A stretch of 64,000 nt of DNA, taken from positions 124,001 through 188,000 of the forward strand of contig CAWKGV010000022.1 of assembly GCA_963849305.1 (NCBI GenBank), written 5' to 3'. The position numbers were made by a program, and so were the translations under genes. Under the pieces are notes generated by a model. It was not told the DNA's origin. It worked only from the letters and a program-made list of their open reading frames with translations, and ran no database searches. Below are positions 34,563-42,422 of the stretch, in pieces (the stretch's first letter is position 1; each line of letters opens with the position of its first letter). The stretch is from CAWKGV01 sp963849305. GTDB lineage: Bacteria > Pseudomonadota > Alphaproteobacteria > Acetobacterales > Acetobacteraceae.

Positions 34563-35135
34563 CTAATCGTCCCCGCAGGCGAGCACGCCGCGCTCGGTCG
34601 CCACCGCATCGAGCCGCATGTCGCGCGGGCCGGCCGGAACCTCCTCCACCTCCTGCGCCGCGTAAGCGCAGCCGAGCGCGATCGCGCCCGGCAGGCTGGC
34701 GAGCGTGCGGTCGTAGTAGCCGGCGCCGTAGCCCAGCCGGTGGCCGCGCCGGTCGAAGGCAAGCAAGGGCACCAGCAGCAGGTCGGGGCGCAGCTCTTCG
34801 CCGGTGCTCCGCGCGGTGCCGAAACGCTCCGCCAGCAGGGCGTCGCCGGGCCGCCAGAGCCGGAAGGCGAGCGCAGTGCCCCGCTGGCCGGTGACCGGCA
34901 GCACGATCGGATGGCCGCGCGCGTGGAGCGCGTGCAGCAAGGGGCGGATGTCGATCTCCTCGCGGATCGGCCAGAACCCCGCGACCACCGCGCCTGGCGG
35001 CGGCGGACGGTCGCGGAGCACATGGGCGGCGAGCGCCGCCCCGAGCGCGGGATCGAGGCCGGCCCGCAGCGCCAGCGCGCGCGCCCGCAGCGCGCGCTTG
35101 GCCTCGATCAGCTCGGTTTCGGATGATGTAGGCAA
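34563..35135 (-). CDS. 5-formyltetrahydrofolate cyclo-ligase
   Basis: A 190-residue ATP-dependent enzyme converting 5-formyl-THF to 5,10-methenyl-THF (YgfA/FAU1 family). Conserved parts are ELIEAKRALRARALALRAG (basic N-terminus), GFWPIREEIDIRPLL, DLLLVPLLAFDRRGHRLGYGAGYYDR (nucleotide and metal site) and LGCAYAAQEVEEVP. It lies immediately after the 6S RNA, the same order as ssrS-ygfA in E. coli and many alphaproteobacteria, and is probably expressed as a read-through product. Confidence 0.94.
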   Translation of the reverse strand: MPTSSETELIEAKRALRARALALRAGLDPALGAALAAHVLRDRPPPPGAVVAGFWPIREEIDIRPLLHALHARGHPIVLPVTGQRGTALAFRLWRPGDALLAERFGTARSTGEELRPDLLLVPLLAFDRRGHRLGYGAGYYDRTLASLPGAIALGCAYAAQEVEEVPAGPRDMRLDAVATERGVLACGDD

Positions 35136-35137
35136 GC

Positions 35138-35293
35138 GCGGAGCCGCCCTGGCCGTTGGCGTATCAGCCTCCCAGAGCCTGCGTGTGCAGGTGGGCGCCA
35201 GATACCGAGACCAGGGCCTCGGCAGAGCCAGCTCCCGAGAGGATGCTTACTGGCCCCGGGGTTGAATTGCCTGACGCACCGGGCAGCCCCACG
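35138..35293 (-). ncRNA. ssrS: 6S RNA
   Basis: The region between zapA and 5-FCL on the minus strand folds as expected for 6S RNA. The 5' arm GGGGCTGCCC (35290-35281) pairs fully, counting G-U pairs, with GGGCGGCTCC (35149-35140), and GGTGCGTCAG next to it pairs with CTGATACGCC at 9 of 10 positions. This long closing stem surrounds a GC-rich hairpin region containing ACCCCGGGGCC and CTCTCGGGAGC, with an open central bulge. Length (about 155 nt) and zapA-ssrS-5FCL position match. 6S RNA sequesters sigma-70 RNA polymerase in slow growth. Ends are approximate. Confidence 0.85.
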
Positions 35294-35301
35294 CAACCTA
35301 T

Positions 35302-35655
35302 CTAGGGGTGATCGAGCCCGGCCGCAATCTCCTCGGCGCGGCGGGCGAGCCGGCCGAGTCGCCGGCCGAGCTTGGGATCTTCGGTGCCCGAGGCCGCCTG
35401 GGCCGCCGCGTTGCCCGCCGCCTCGGCGGCTTTCTGGGCTTCGCGCAGCGCCTTGCTCAGCTCGAACAAATCGTCGGCCATCAGCAGCGATGCCATCACC
35501 AGCATCCGCAACTCGCCGCTTTGCCCCGCGACCGCCTTGACGCTCTCGATCCGCCGCTCGACCTCGGCGGCCATCGTCAGCAGGTGCTGCTCCTCGCCGT
35601 CCTGGCAGCCCACGGTGTAGGCGTAGCCGTTGATGCGGACAGTGACCTGCGCCAT
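35302..35655 (-). CDS. zapA: cell division protein ZapA
   Basis: A 117-residue FtsZ-ring stabiliser. The N-terminal globular part is AQVTVRINGYAYTVGCQDGEEQHLLTMAAEVERRIESV, followed by a coiled-coil (SLLMADDLFELSKALREAQKAAE) and a basic tail. Its position just upstream of the 6S RNA is the usual alphaproteobacterial arrangement. Cytosolic, at midcell. Confidence 0.93.
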   Translation of the reverse strand: MAQVTVRINGYAYTVGCQDGEEQHLLTMAAEVERRIESVKAVAGQSGELRMLVMASLLMADDLFELSKALREAQKAAEAAGNAAAQAASGTEDPKLGRRLGRLARRAEEIAAGLDHP

Positions 35656-35676
35656 CGCGCGCTCCTTGCAAGTAAC

Positions 35677-35868
35677 TCAGGGCTCGGCATCCAGCGCGGC
35701 GCGAACCCGCGCGATCATGCCGTCCAGCCGCGCCGCGATCTCGCTCGCCGGTCGCGCCGCCACGTCCTGGCTGCCGGCCGCTCGCCGGGCCGCCATCCTG
35801 GCGATGCGCTCGAGCGCGGCTTCCAGGCGCTGCGCCGCCACCTCCGCGTCTTCGGTCTCGCTCGCCAT
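35677..35868 (-). CDS. small coiled-coil protein upstream of zapA
   Basis: A 63-residue acidic/Ala-rich helical protein, MASETEDAEVAAQRLEAALERIARMAARR onward to IAARLDGMIARVRAALDAEP, predicted entirely coiled-coil. ATG 35868 with GGAG upstream was preferred to an ATG/GTG further upstream at 35922. It ends 21 bp before zapA on the same strand. Many alphaproteobacteria have a similar short coiled-coil gene (DUF4164-like) here, so a divisome role is plausible, but the homology is weak. Confidence 0.65.
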   Translation of the reverse strand: MASETEDAEVAAQRLEAALERIARMAARRAAGSQDVAARPASEIAARLDGMIARVRAALDAEP

Positions 35869-35952
35869 GGCTCCTGCGACGGCTCCTGCGACTCTGGGCG
35901 ACGGCCCCCGCGCTGATTGCACTCAAAGCGGTTACGCGGTTGAAGGTCAAGC

Positions 35953-36393
35953 ATGGAGCTTCCGCCCTGCGTCGTGGTGCATGGGCTGGCGCAGGTCCGC
36001 GCCGCGCTGGCCCCGGGCGCGCCGGTGACGCTGCTCTCGGCGCACGGCGCGGCGCTGTATGCCGGGTGCGGCTGGTGGCGGGCGCTGATCGCGCGCGGGC
36101 GGGCCGAGCGGCCCGATGTGCCGGCCCTGGACATTCTCGACTGCGCGGACGGATCGGGCCAGGCGCTGGCGGCGCTCAGGATCGGCCAGCAGTTCCTGGT
36201 GCTGGAAGCGGGGGCGCCCGGCTGGGCCGCGGTCGTGGCGATCGCCGCCGAGCGGGGCGGGCGGGTGCTGGCGGCGCGCCCGCCCGCGCTCGATCTCGCG
36301 GAGCCGGGGACGCTGCGGCGCCTGCCCGGCTGGCTGCGCGCGCCCGGCGGCGCGGATGACAGCGAGCCGCCCCTGGTAGTACCCTTGGGCTAG
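35953..36393 (+). CDS. conserved hypothetical protein upstream of class I aldolase
   Basis: A 146-residue cytosolic protein beginning MELPPCVVVHGLAQVRAALA, with THS-like alternation of beta strands (VTLLSAHGAALYAGCGWWRALI, QFLVLEAGAPGWAAVVAIAAERGGRVL). I do not recognise a named domain. It starts 39 bp before the aldolase gene stretch and is probably co-transcribed with fbaB and thiE. No catalytic motif is evident. Confidence 0.7.
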   Translation: MELPPCVVVHGLAQVRAALAPGAPVTLLSAHGAALYAGCGWWRALIARGRAERPDVPALDILDCADGSGQALAALRIGQQFLVLEAGAPGWAAVVAIAAERGGRVLAARPPALDLAEPGTLRRLPGWLRAPGGADDSEPPLVVPLG

Positions 36394-36432
36394 TACGCCA
36401 GAGGCGACGATCGAGGCGAGAAGGAAAAGACC

Positions 36433-37350
36433 ATGCGCGTCACCCAGCGAGTGAAGAAGATCCTGGACTGGTACGAGGGCGACCCGCCGGGGGTGAAGGC
36501 CAATCTCGCCCGCATTCTGATGAACGGGAAGCTGGCCGGCACCGGCAAGGTGGTGATCCTTCCGGTCGATCAGGGCTTCGAGCACGGCCCGGCGCGCAGC
36601 TTCGCGCCCAACCCGGCGGCCTACGACCCGCATTACCACTATCAGCTGGCCCTCGAAGCCGGGCTGTCGGCCTATGCCGCGCCGATCGGGATGATCGCCG
36701 CCGGCTCCGAGACCTATGCCGGCGCGATCCCCACCATCCTGAAGGCGAACAGCTCCAACAGCCTCGACAGCAGCAAGGACCAGGCGGTGACGGCCGGGGT
36801 GAAGGACGCGCTCCGGCTCGGCTGCGCCGCCGTGGGCTTCACCATCTACCCGGGCAGCGACCATTTCTTTGAACAAATGGAAGAGCTGCGCGAGCTGACC
36901 TCCGAGGCGAAATCATGCGGCCTCGCGGTGGTGGTCTGGAGCTACCCGCGCGGTCCCAATCTCGACAAGAACGCGGAAACCGCGGTCGATATCTGCGCCT
37001 ATGCCGCGCACATGGCGGCGCTGATGGGGGCGACCATCATCAAGGTGAAGCCGCCGACCGCGCATATCGGCCTGGACGCCGCGCGCAAGGCTTACGAGAA
37101 GGTGGACATCTCCAGCCTGCCCAAGCGGGTCGAGCACATCATGCAGTCGGCGTTCAACGGCAAGCGGGTGGTGGTGTTCTCGGGCGGCGAAGCGAAGTCC
37201 GACCTCGACGCGGTGTTGGAGGAAATTCGCGGTCTGCGCGACGGCGGGGCGAGCGGCAGCATCATCGGGCGCAACACCTTCCAGCGCCCGAAGGAGCAGG
37301 CGCTCGACATGCTGCAAAAGGTGATCGACATCTATCTCAGCAAGGACTGA
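36433..37350 (+). CDS. fbaB: class I fructose-bisphosphate aldolase (DhnA/FbaB type)
   Basis: A 305-residue Schiff-base aldolase of glycolysis and gluconeogenesis. Conserved parts are VVILPVDQGFEHGPARSF, FTIYPGSDHFFEQMEEL, VVWSYPRGP, TIIKVKPPTAHIG (Schiff-base lysine at 204 or 206) and VVVFSGGEAK, the phosphate-binding loop. Length is normal. The start ATG at 36433 follows GGCGAGAAGGAAAAG. Upstream lies a hypothetical gene, and 5 bp downstream thiE begins. Confidence 0.94.
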   Translation: MRVTQRVKKILDWYEGDPPGVKANLARILMNGKLAGTGKVVILPVDQGFEHGPARSFAPNPAAYDPHYHYQLALEAGLSAYAAPIGMIAAGSETYAGAIPTILKANSSNSLDSSKDQAVTAGVKDALRLGCAAVGFTIYPGSDHFFEQMEELRELTSEAKSCGLAVVVWSYPRGPNLDKNAETAVDICAYAAHMAALMGATIIKVKPPTAHIGLDAARKAYEKVDISSLPKRVEHIMQSAFNGKRVVVFSGGEAKSDLDAVLEEIRGLRDGGASGSIIGRNTFQRPKEQALDMLQKVIDIYLSKD

Positions 37351-37355
37351 CCGCG

Positions 37356-37992
37356 ATGGCGGGCGAGTGCCGGCTCTATCTGGTCACTCCGCCCAGCTTC
37401 GAGCTGGCGACGTTCCCCGACCTGCTGGCCCGCGCCTTGGACGCGGGCGACGTGGCCGCGGTGCAGCTTCGCATCAAGCAGGCGGACGACGATGCGTGGC
37501 GGCGCGCGATCGACGCGCTCCGCCCGATCGCTCAGGCACGCGACGTGGCGTTCCTGCTAAACGACCGTGCGGAGCTGGTGCGCGCTACGGGCTGCGACGG
37601 CGCGCATGTCGGGCAGGACGACATGCCGGCGCGGCAGGCGCGCGCGGCGATCGGCCCCGACCTGACGCTGGGCGTGACTTGCCACGGCAGCCGCGATCTC
37701 GCGATGCGGGCGGGCGAGGACGAGGGCGGATTATGTCGCGTTCGGGTCGTTCTTCCGCTCGGGGACCAAGCTGGAGGCGCCGCTGGTCGAGGTAGACATC
37801 CTGCGCTGGTGGTCGGAGCTGATGGAGCTTCCCTGCTGTGCGATCGGCGGCATCACGGCCGAGAACTGCGCCCCGCTGGTGCGGGCCGGGGCCAATTTCC
37901 TGGCGGTGGTCGGGGCGGTCTGGAACCATCCGGACGGGTCGGCCGCCGGGGTCGTTGCCCTGAACGCGGCGATCAGCGCGGCGTCGGAGTGA
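37356..37992 (+). pseudogene. thiE: thiamine-phosphate synthase, frameshifted
   Basis: It joins HMP-PP and THZ-P to thiamine phosphate. The first frame gives CRLYLVTPPSFELATFPDLLARALDAGDVAAVQLRIKQ, LLNDRAELVRATGCDGAHVGQDDMPARQAR and TLGVTCHGSRDLAMRAGE. Near 37722-37728 it slips by one base and continues ADYVAFGSFFRSGTKLEAP, CCAIGGITAENCAPLVRAGANFLAVVGAVW to a stop at 37990. Total length (about 212 codons) is normal and both halves keep active-site residues, so a sequencing error or very recent mutation is as likely as a dead gene. It lies between fbaB and a RhmD-like gene. Confidence 0.87.
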
Positions 37993-38004
37993 GGGGGTGC
38001 GAGG

Positions 38005-39198
38005 ATGAAAACCACCGCGGTCCGTCTGCTCCGGCTGCGCGGGGCGATGCGCACGCACGGCCGATTCTGGGAGCAGCGGCTGGTCCGCCCGATCGACATC
38101 TATCCTGAATACCGCGCGCGCGACGATTTCGAGGGCGGCGAGCAGGCAGGCGCCGATGCGTTTCGTCTGGAACAATATTTCCTGCGCATCGAGACCGACC
38201 ATGGCCCGCACGGCATCGCCGGGCCGCTGCCGGAGATGGTCGCGGCCTATGTCGGCAAGCGCCTGCGCCCGATCCTGCTCGGCCAAGACCCGATCGCGCA
38301 CGAGAAGCTGTGGGACCAGATGCACCGGATCATGGTGCATGGCCGGCAGGGCGAGGCGATGCTGGCGATCAGCGCGGTGGATTGCGCGCTGTGGGATCTG
38401 AAGGGGCGCTGGCTTGGGCAGCCGGTGTTCCGCCTGCTCGGCGGGCCGACGCGCGATGCCGTGCCGGCCTATGCCAGTATGCTCGGCTTCGACGTGCTCG
38501 ACGCCGGGCGCGTGCGCGAGCGGGCGACGGAATACCAGGCGCTGGGCTACCGGGCGCAGAAATGGTTCTTCCGCCACGGCCCGATGAGCGGGGCCGAGGG
38601 GATGCGCAAGAATGTCGAACTGGTCCGCACCCTGCGCGAGGCGTTGGGCGAGGACGACGACATCATGCTCGATTGCTGGCAATCCTTCGATCCGATCTAC
38701 GCGATCGAGCTGGCCGGGCGGATCGCCGAGTACCGGCCGCGCTGGCTGGAGGAGGCGGTGATGCCCGACCGCATCGACAGCTACGTGCGGGTGAAGGAGC
38801 GGACCGACATCCCGCTGGCCGGCGCTGAGCACGAGTACACGCGCTGGGGGTTCAAGCGGTTCATCGACGCGGGGGCGTTGGATATCCTGCAACCGGATAT
38901 CTACTGGGCCGGCGGGTTGTCGGAGACGCTGAAGATCGCGGCCTATGCCTCGGCGCACGATGTGATGGTGATTCCGCATGGGCATTCGAGCCCAGCGGGG
39001 ATTCATTTCACGCTGGCGCAGTCGCCCATGTTGACGCCGATGCAGGAGTATTTGGTGAAGTGGAACGCGATCAATCAGCATTTCCTGGCCGATCCGGTCG
39101 CGCCGAAGGAGGGGATGATCGGGGTGCCGGAGCGGCCTGGGTTGGGGATGGACCTGGACGCGGCGAAGATCGAGGAGCAGGCGGAGGTTTATGGGTGA
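38005..39198 (+). CDS. enolase-superfamily dehydratase, L-rhamnonate dehydratase-like
   Basis: A 397-residue mandelate racemase/muconate cycloisomerase-type enzyme. Metal ligands are D223 (IMLDCWQSFD), E249 (WLEEAVMPD) and E275 (AGAEHEYTRWGF). H325 in VIPHGHSSPAG is the likely acid/base and K186 lies in the barrel. The EHEYTRWGF block and the DILQPDIYWAGGL stretch resemble L-rhamnonate dehydratase (RhmD), so a C6 aldonate is the probable substrate, giving a 2-keto-3-deoxy acid. ATG 38005 is 12 bp after the thiE stop. The substrate is inferred. Confidence 0.83.
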   Translation: MKTTAVRLLRLRGAMRTHGRFWEQRLVRPIDIYPEYRARDDFEGGEQAGADAFRLEQYFLRIETDHGPHGIAGPLPEMVAAYVGKRLRPILLGQDPIAHEKLWDQMHRIMVHGRQGEAMLAISAVDCALWDLKGRWLGQPVFRLLGGPTRDAVPAYASMLGFDVLDAGRVRERATEYQALGYRAQKWFFRHGPMSGAEGMRKNVELVRTLREALGEDDDIMLDCWQSFDPIYAIELAGRIAEYRPRWLEEAVMPDRIDSYVRVKERTDIPLAGAEHEYTRWGFKRFIDAGALDILQPDIYWAGGLSETLKIAAYASAHDVMVIPHGHSSPAGIHFTLAQSPMLTPMQEYLVKWNAINQHFLADPVAPKEGMIGVPERPGLGMDLDAAKIEEQAEVYG

Positions 39199-39216
39199 CG
39201 GCGGTGCTCGCGCGCA

Positions 39217-39480
39217 TTAACCCCCGCTGATCGCCGGCAGCACGATCACCTCGGCGCCGGGCGCGAGGGGCGTGGTCAGCGTGGCGCGCTCGCCCTCGAC
39301 GAAGACGTTGATGTGGCGGCGGATGCGCGGGGTCGGGTCGCAGATGCGGTCGCGCATTCCAGGCCAGCGGAGGTCGAGTGCCGCGATCGCATCGGCGACG
39401 GTCGCGGCGGGGAGTTCGATCCGCCGCGCGGCGCCGGGGAACAGGGCGACCAGGGCAGAGGGGAGCGTGACCACCGCCAT
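39217..39480 (-). CDS. MoaD/ThiS-family small sulfur-carrier-like protein
   Basis: An 87-residue beta-grasp protein ending in Gly-Gly (LPAISGG), the feature needed for adenylation and thiocarboxylation by an E1-like enzyme. Central segment: ATVADAIAALDLRWPGMRDRI ... RRHINVFVEGE. It starts 14 bp after the stop of the BNR-propeller gene and is probably co-transcribed with it. No MoeB/ThiF or MoaE is nearby, so it is not the standard molybdopterin or thiazole gene. Confidence 0.85.
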   Translation of the reverse strand: MAVVTLPSALVALFPGAARRIELPAATVADAIAALDLRWPGMRDRICDPTPRIRRHINVFVEGERATLTTPLAPGAEVIVLPAISGG

Positions 39481-39494
39481 TCCGACAGCTCCGC

Positions 39495-40578
39495 TTAGGA
39501 CTCGATGACCAGCGTTTCCACCGACGAGATCGCGGGGAGGTGCTGGGCGATGCAGGTCCAGCCCTCGCCCTCGTCGGCGCTGGCGAACAGCGTGCCGGTG
39601 TTGGTGCCGAAATAGACCCCGGCCGGTTCGAGCCGGTCGGTCGCCATCGCTTGGCGCAGCACGCCGAAGAACACCTTGTCCTGCGGCAGACCCTGGCGCA
39701 GCGCCTGCCAGCTATGCCCGGCGTCGCGCGTGCGCCAGACGGCCGCCTCGCCTTCGGGCACGTAGCGGCCTTCCGTGGCGCCGTTGAGCGGCACCAAATA
39801 GAGCGTTGCCGGGTCGCGCGGATGGACTGAGGCCGGGAAGCCGAAGCTCGACGGCAGGCCCGCCTCGATGCTCTGCCACTGCCGGCCGCCGTCCTCGCTG
39901 CGATACATGCCGCAATGGTTCTGCTGATAGAGGCGATCGGGCATTCCGGGCGCCATCACCAGGCAATGCACGCATTGGCCGAACTCCGGGTATCGCTGGT
40001 CTTCGGGCAGGAAGTCGGCGCGCGTGCCGCGGTTGCGGGTTTCCCAGGTCTCGCCGCCGTCTTCCGTGTGGAACACGCCGGCGGCGGAGATCGCGACCCA
40101 GATCCGGTTCTCGTCGGTCGGATGGGGGATGAGCGAGTGCAGGATCAGCCCGCCGGCACCCGGTTGCCAGTGCGGGCGCGAGGGATGCTCGCGCAGCCCG
40201 GCGATGTGCCGCCAGGACTGGCCCGAATCGTCGCTGCGGAACAGGCCGGCGGGCTCGACGCCAGCGTAGAGGCCGGCTCCGGAGGGCGCGAGGCTCCAGA
40301 CCGACTTGATCGGGTCTTCGCCCGCCTTGTAGGCCAGGCCGTCGCTGGAATGCGTCCAGGACGCGCCGAGATCGGTCGATTTCCAGACCGCCGGGCCGAA
40401 CCATTCGTTGCCGCCGGCTGCGTAGATCGTGCCGGAGGCCGGATCGGCGATGACGTGGTTCATCGGCCATGCCTCGCAGAACGGGCCACGAAGTTCCCAC
40501 GAGCGTCGGGCCGCGTCGCCTTCCAGGATGAACGCGCCCTTCTTGGTTCCGAGCAGGATCGAGGACTTTCCGCGCCAT
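39495..40578 (-). pseudogene. BNR/VPS10-like propeller protein, frameshift near the start
   Basis: A beta-propeller of the WD40/YVTN/BNR class. Repeated Asp-box motifs include STDLGASWTHS, RSDDSGQSWRHI, HTEDGGETWETR, RSEDGGRQWQSI, RTRDAGHSWQAL and SADEGEGWTCI. An ATG at 40578 begins MARK, but the next codons only make sense one frame over (SSILLGTKKGAFILEGDAARRSWELRGPFCEAWP, then MNHV at 40463). An extra G after AAA explains this. If the shift is real, translation could only begin at 40463 and would lose about 38 residues. Function unknown; conserved together with small MoaD-like proteins. Confidence 0.8.
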
Positions 40579-40613
40579 TGCCGTTCTCCGTTGTCTCCCG
40601 CGGACGATTGGTT

Positions 40614-41084
40614 TCAGGCGGCCGCAAGGTATTCCGCGAACCGCTCCAGGCAGCTTGTCCAGCCGCCGTCATGCGAGTCGCGCGACGCGACCGAGTCGAA
40701 CGCGACGTGGTGCAGGGTGAGCTTCGTTTTCCCGCCGTGCTCGGCGAAGCTCACCGTCACCAGGGTTTCGTGGCCGGGGTTTCCCTCGGCGTCCTCGTCG
40801 GCATAGGTGAAGACCAGGCGTTCCGGTTCCACGACCTCGCGGTAGGTGCCGCGCTTGACGTGAACGGAACCATCGGGGGCGCGCATGGCGCGTCGCCACG
40901 CGCCGCCGGGGCGGACGTCCATCCGGCAGGAGATGGTGGTGAACCCGCGCGGCCCCCACCAGCACGCCGCTCGGTCGGGCTCGATCCACGCGGAGAAGAC
41001 GAGCCGGCGAGGCGCGTTGAGGATGCGCGTGATGACCAGTTCGCGCTCCGACGCTCGCAGGGCGGCGCTATTGCTTGCGTCCAT
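40614..41084 (-). CDS. SRPBCC (AHSA1-type) protein
   Basis: A 156-residue START-like helix-grip protein: ELVITRILNAPRRLVFSAWIEPDRAACWWGPRGFT, then GTYREVVEPERLVFTYA, LVTVSFAEHGGKTKLTLHH and GGWTSCLERFAEYLA. These bind hydrophobic ligands. It overlaps the ArsR gene by 17 bp, a very common ArsR-AHSA1 pair in which the regulator controls its own operon. Confidence 0.92.
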   Translation of the reverse strand: MDASNSAALRASERELVITRILNAPRRLVFSAWIEPDRAACWWGPRGFTTISCRMDVRPGGAWRRAMRAPDGSVHVKRGTYREVVEPERLVFTYADEDAEGNPGHETLVTVSFAEHGGKTKLTLHHVAFDSVASRDSHDGGWTSCLERFAEYLAAA

Positions 41085-41430
41085 GCCGTTCCTCTTCCGC
41101 TTCCTCTTTCGCCCGCAGTTCCTTCAGGTAGTCGTCCAGCCGATCCAGGCTTTCTTCCCAGAAACGGCGATAATGCTCCAGCCAGTCGGCGGCGCCCTTC
41201 AGCGGCCCGGCTTCGAGCCGGCAGGGGCGCCACTGCGCCTCGCGGCCGCGGGCGATCAGGCCGGCGCGCTCCAGCACCTTGAGGTGCTTGGAAATGGCGG
41301 GAAGGCTCATTTCAAACGGTTCGGCCAACTCCGTGACCGAGGCCCCGCCCGAGGCGAGCCGCGCCAGGATCGCGCGCCGCGTGGGATCGGCGAGGGCGGC
41401 GAAGGTGGTGCTGAGGCGGTCGGGGGACAT
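41068..41430 (-). CDS. ArsR-family winged-helix regulator
   Basis: A 120-residue DNA-binding protein with a wHTH at residues 1-85: LSTTFAALADPTRRAILARLASGGASVTELAEPFEMSLPAISKHLKVLERAGLIARGREAQWR. No N-terminal Cys metal motif is seen, so it is probably not metal-sensing. It leads an operon with SRPBCC, the BNR propeller and the MoaD-like gene. Confidence 0.92.
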   Translation of the reverse strand: MSPDRLSTTFAALADPTRRAILARLASGGASVTELAEPFEMSLPAISKHLKVLERAGLIARGREAQWRPCRLEAGPLKGAADWLEHYRRFWEESLDRLDDYLKELRAKEEAEEERHGRKQ

Positions 41431-41549
41431 GGTTGGGGGACTGAACGGCAGGGTTATGTAACTTGCTGGTTAAATAGCAGCTCGGGAGCGGGGTGTGTCA
41501 AGGCGCTTTGCCGGCGGGGCCGGATGCCCGAGGGCCTGAGTGCCGCCTG

Positions 41550-41918
41550 TCATGCCGGTCGGTGGCAGACCGCTTCGATGTTGTGTCCGTCGGGATCGAG
41601 GATGAAGGCGCCGTAGTAATTCGGGTGATAGTGGGGCCGCAGGCCCGGCTTGCCGTTGTCGCTGCCTCCGGCGGCAAGGGCCGCCGCGTGGAAGCGATCG
41701 ACGGCGGCGCGATCCGCGACCGCGAATGCGACGTGCGTGCCGGTAAGGGGAGTCGTCTTGAGGCCGATCCAGAAGAACGCCTTGTTGTCGGCTCCGTACC
41801 CGGCGAATGATTTGCCGTCCCCATGCAGGCGTTCGATGCCGATCGCTTTCAGGGCTTGGTCATAGAAGGCGGTTGATCGCGAAATGTCGCTGATCCCTAT
41901 GGTTACGTGATCGAGCAT
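41550..41918 (-). CDS. VOC-superfamily (glyoxalase-like) protein
   Basis: A 122-residue single VOC domain: MLDHVTIGISDISRSTAFYDQALKAIGIERL, FWIGL, HVAFAVADRAAVDRFHAAALAAGGSDNGKPGLRPHY, and YYGAFILDPDGHNIEAVCH. Metal ligands are His4 and the His/Glu of the last block. ATG 41918 with GGAGGT upstream was chosen over a TTG at 41930. Such proteins act on glutathione-linked or aromatic substrates or confer resistance; no substrate can be assigned. Confidence 0.9.
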   Translation of the reverse strand: MLDHVTIGISDISRSTAFYDQALKAIGIERLHGDGKSFAGYGADNKAFFWIGLKTTPLTGTHVAFAVADRAAVDRFHAAALAAGGSDNGKPGLRPHYHPNYYGAFILDPDGHNIEAVCHRPA

Positions 41919-42040
41919 TCGGACCTCCAAGGCGCTTGCTCATGCTGGGAGCGTGGCCAAGGCAAGTCTAGCGCCGCGCTCGCGCATACTTCCGGCGATG
42001 TCGCCGGGTCCGACCGAGCGCGGACCTTCGGCGCGGCAAA

Positions 42041-42422
42041 TCATCCGATGGAGACGGTATTCTGATTGCCTTTGATCTGGCTCGCCTTGCCTCCTGCGCC
42101 GACCTCCTGGTGCAAAACATCGCCGTGCGCTCGCGCTTCGGAAACCAGTTCCTGCAATTGCGGGACAAGTTCCGGCTGTTTCTCCAGCAACTTGGCGAGC
42201 TGCGTACGCAGGTCATCCTGATTCAGTTGCGAGTCGGGCTTCTCTTCCAGTTCCGCGAGCGCCTCCTTGGCCCGGCCCGTCAGCCTTGTCGCGCATCCAG
42301 CCGAGCAGCTTGAGCCCTGTTTCGGCCGATTCTTTGCCGACGGTCTTCGCTGCTTCTTTGCCTGCTTCCGTCAGATAAGGGGCAAGCAAACCGACGGCTG
42401 CTGCCGCCAACTCAATGGCCAT
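42041..42422 (-). pseudogene. small Bell-like effector candidate with C-terminal beta motif, frameshifted
   Basis: About 127 codons. The first frame starts at ATG 42422 and reads MAIELAAAAVGLLAPYLTEA, then GKEAAKTVGKESAETGLKLLGWMRDK. Near 42286 it slips by one base to LTGRAKEALAELEEKP, TQLAKLLEKQPELVPQLQEL and ends GGKASQIKGNQNTVSIG. The hydrophobic N-terminal helix plus Ala/Glu/Lys-rich helices resemble bacterial Bell domains (membrane-targeting relatives of fungal HeLo). The short Gly/Asn/Val tail resembles amyloid-type signalling motifs. It overlaps the end of the NLR-like gene by 11 bp. Effector identity is inferred; the domain match is by eye only. Confidence 0.55.
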
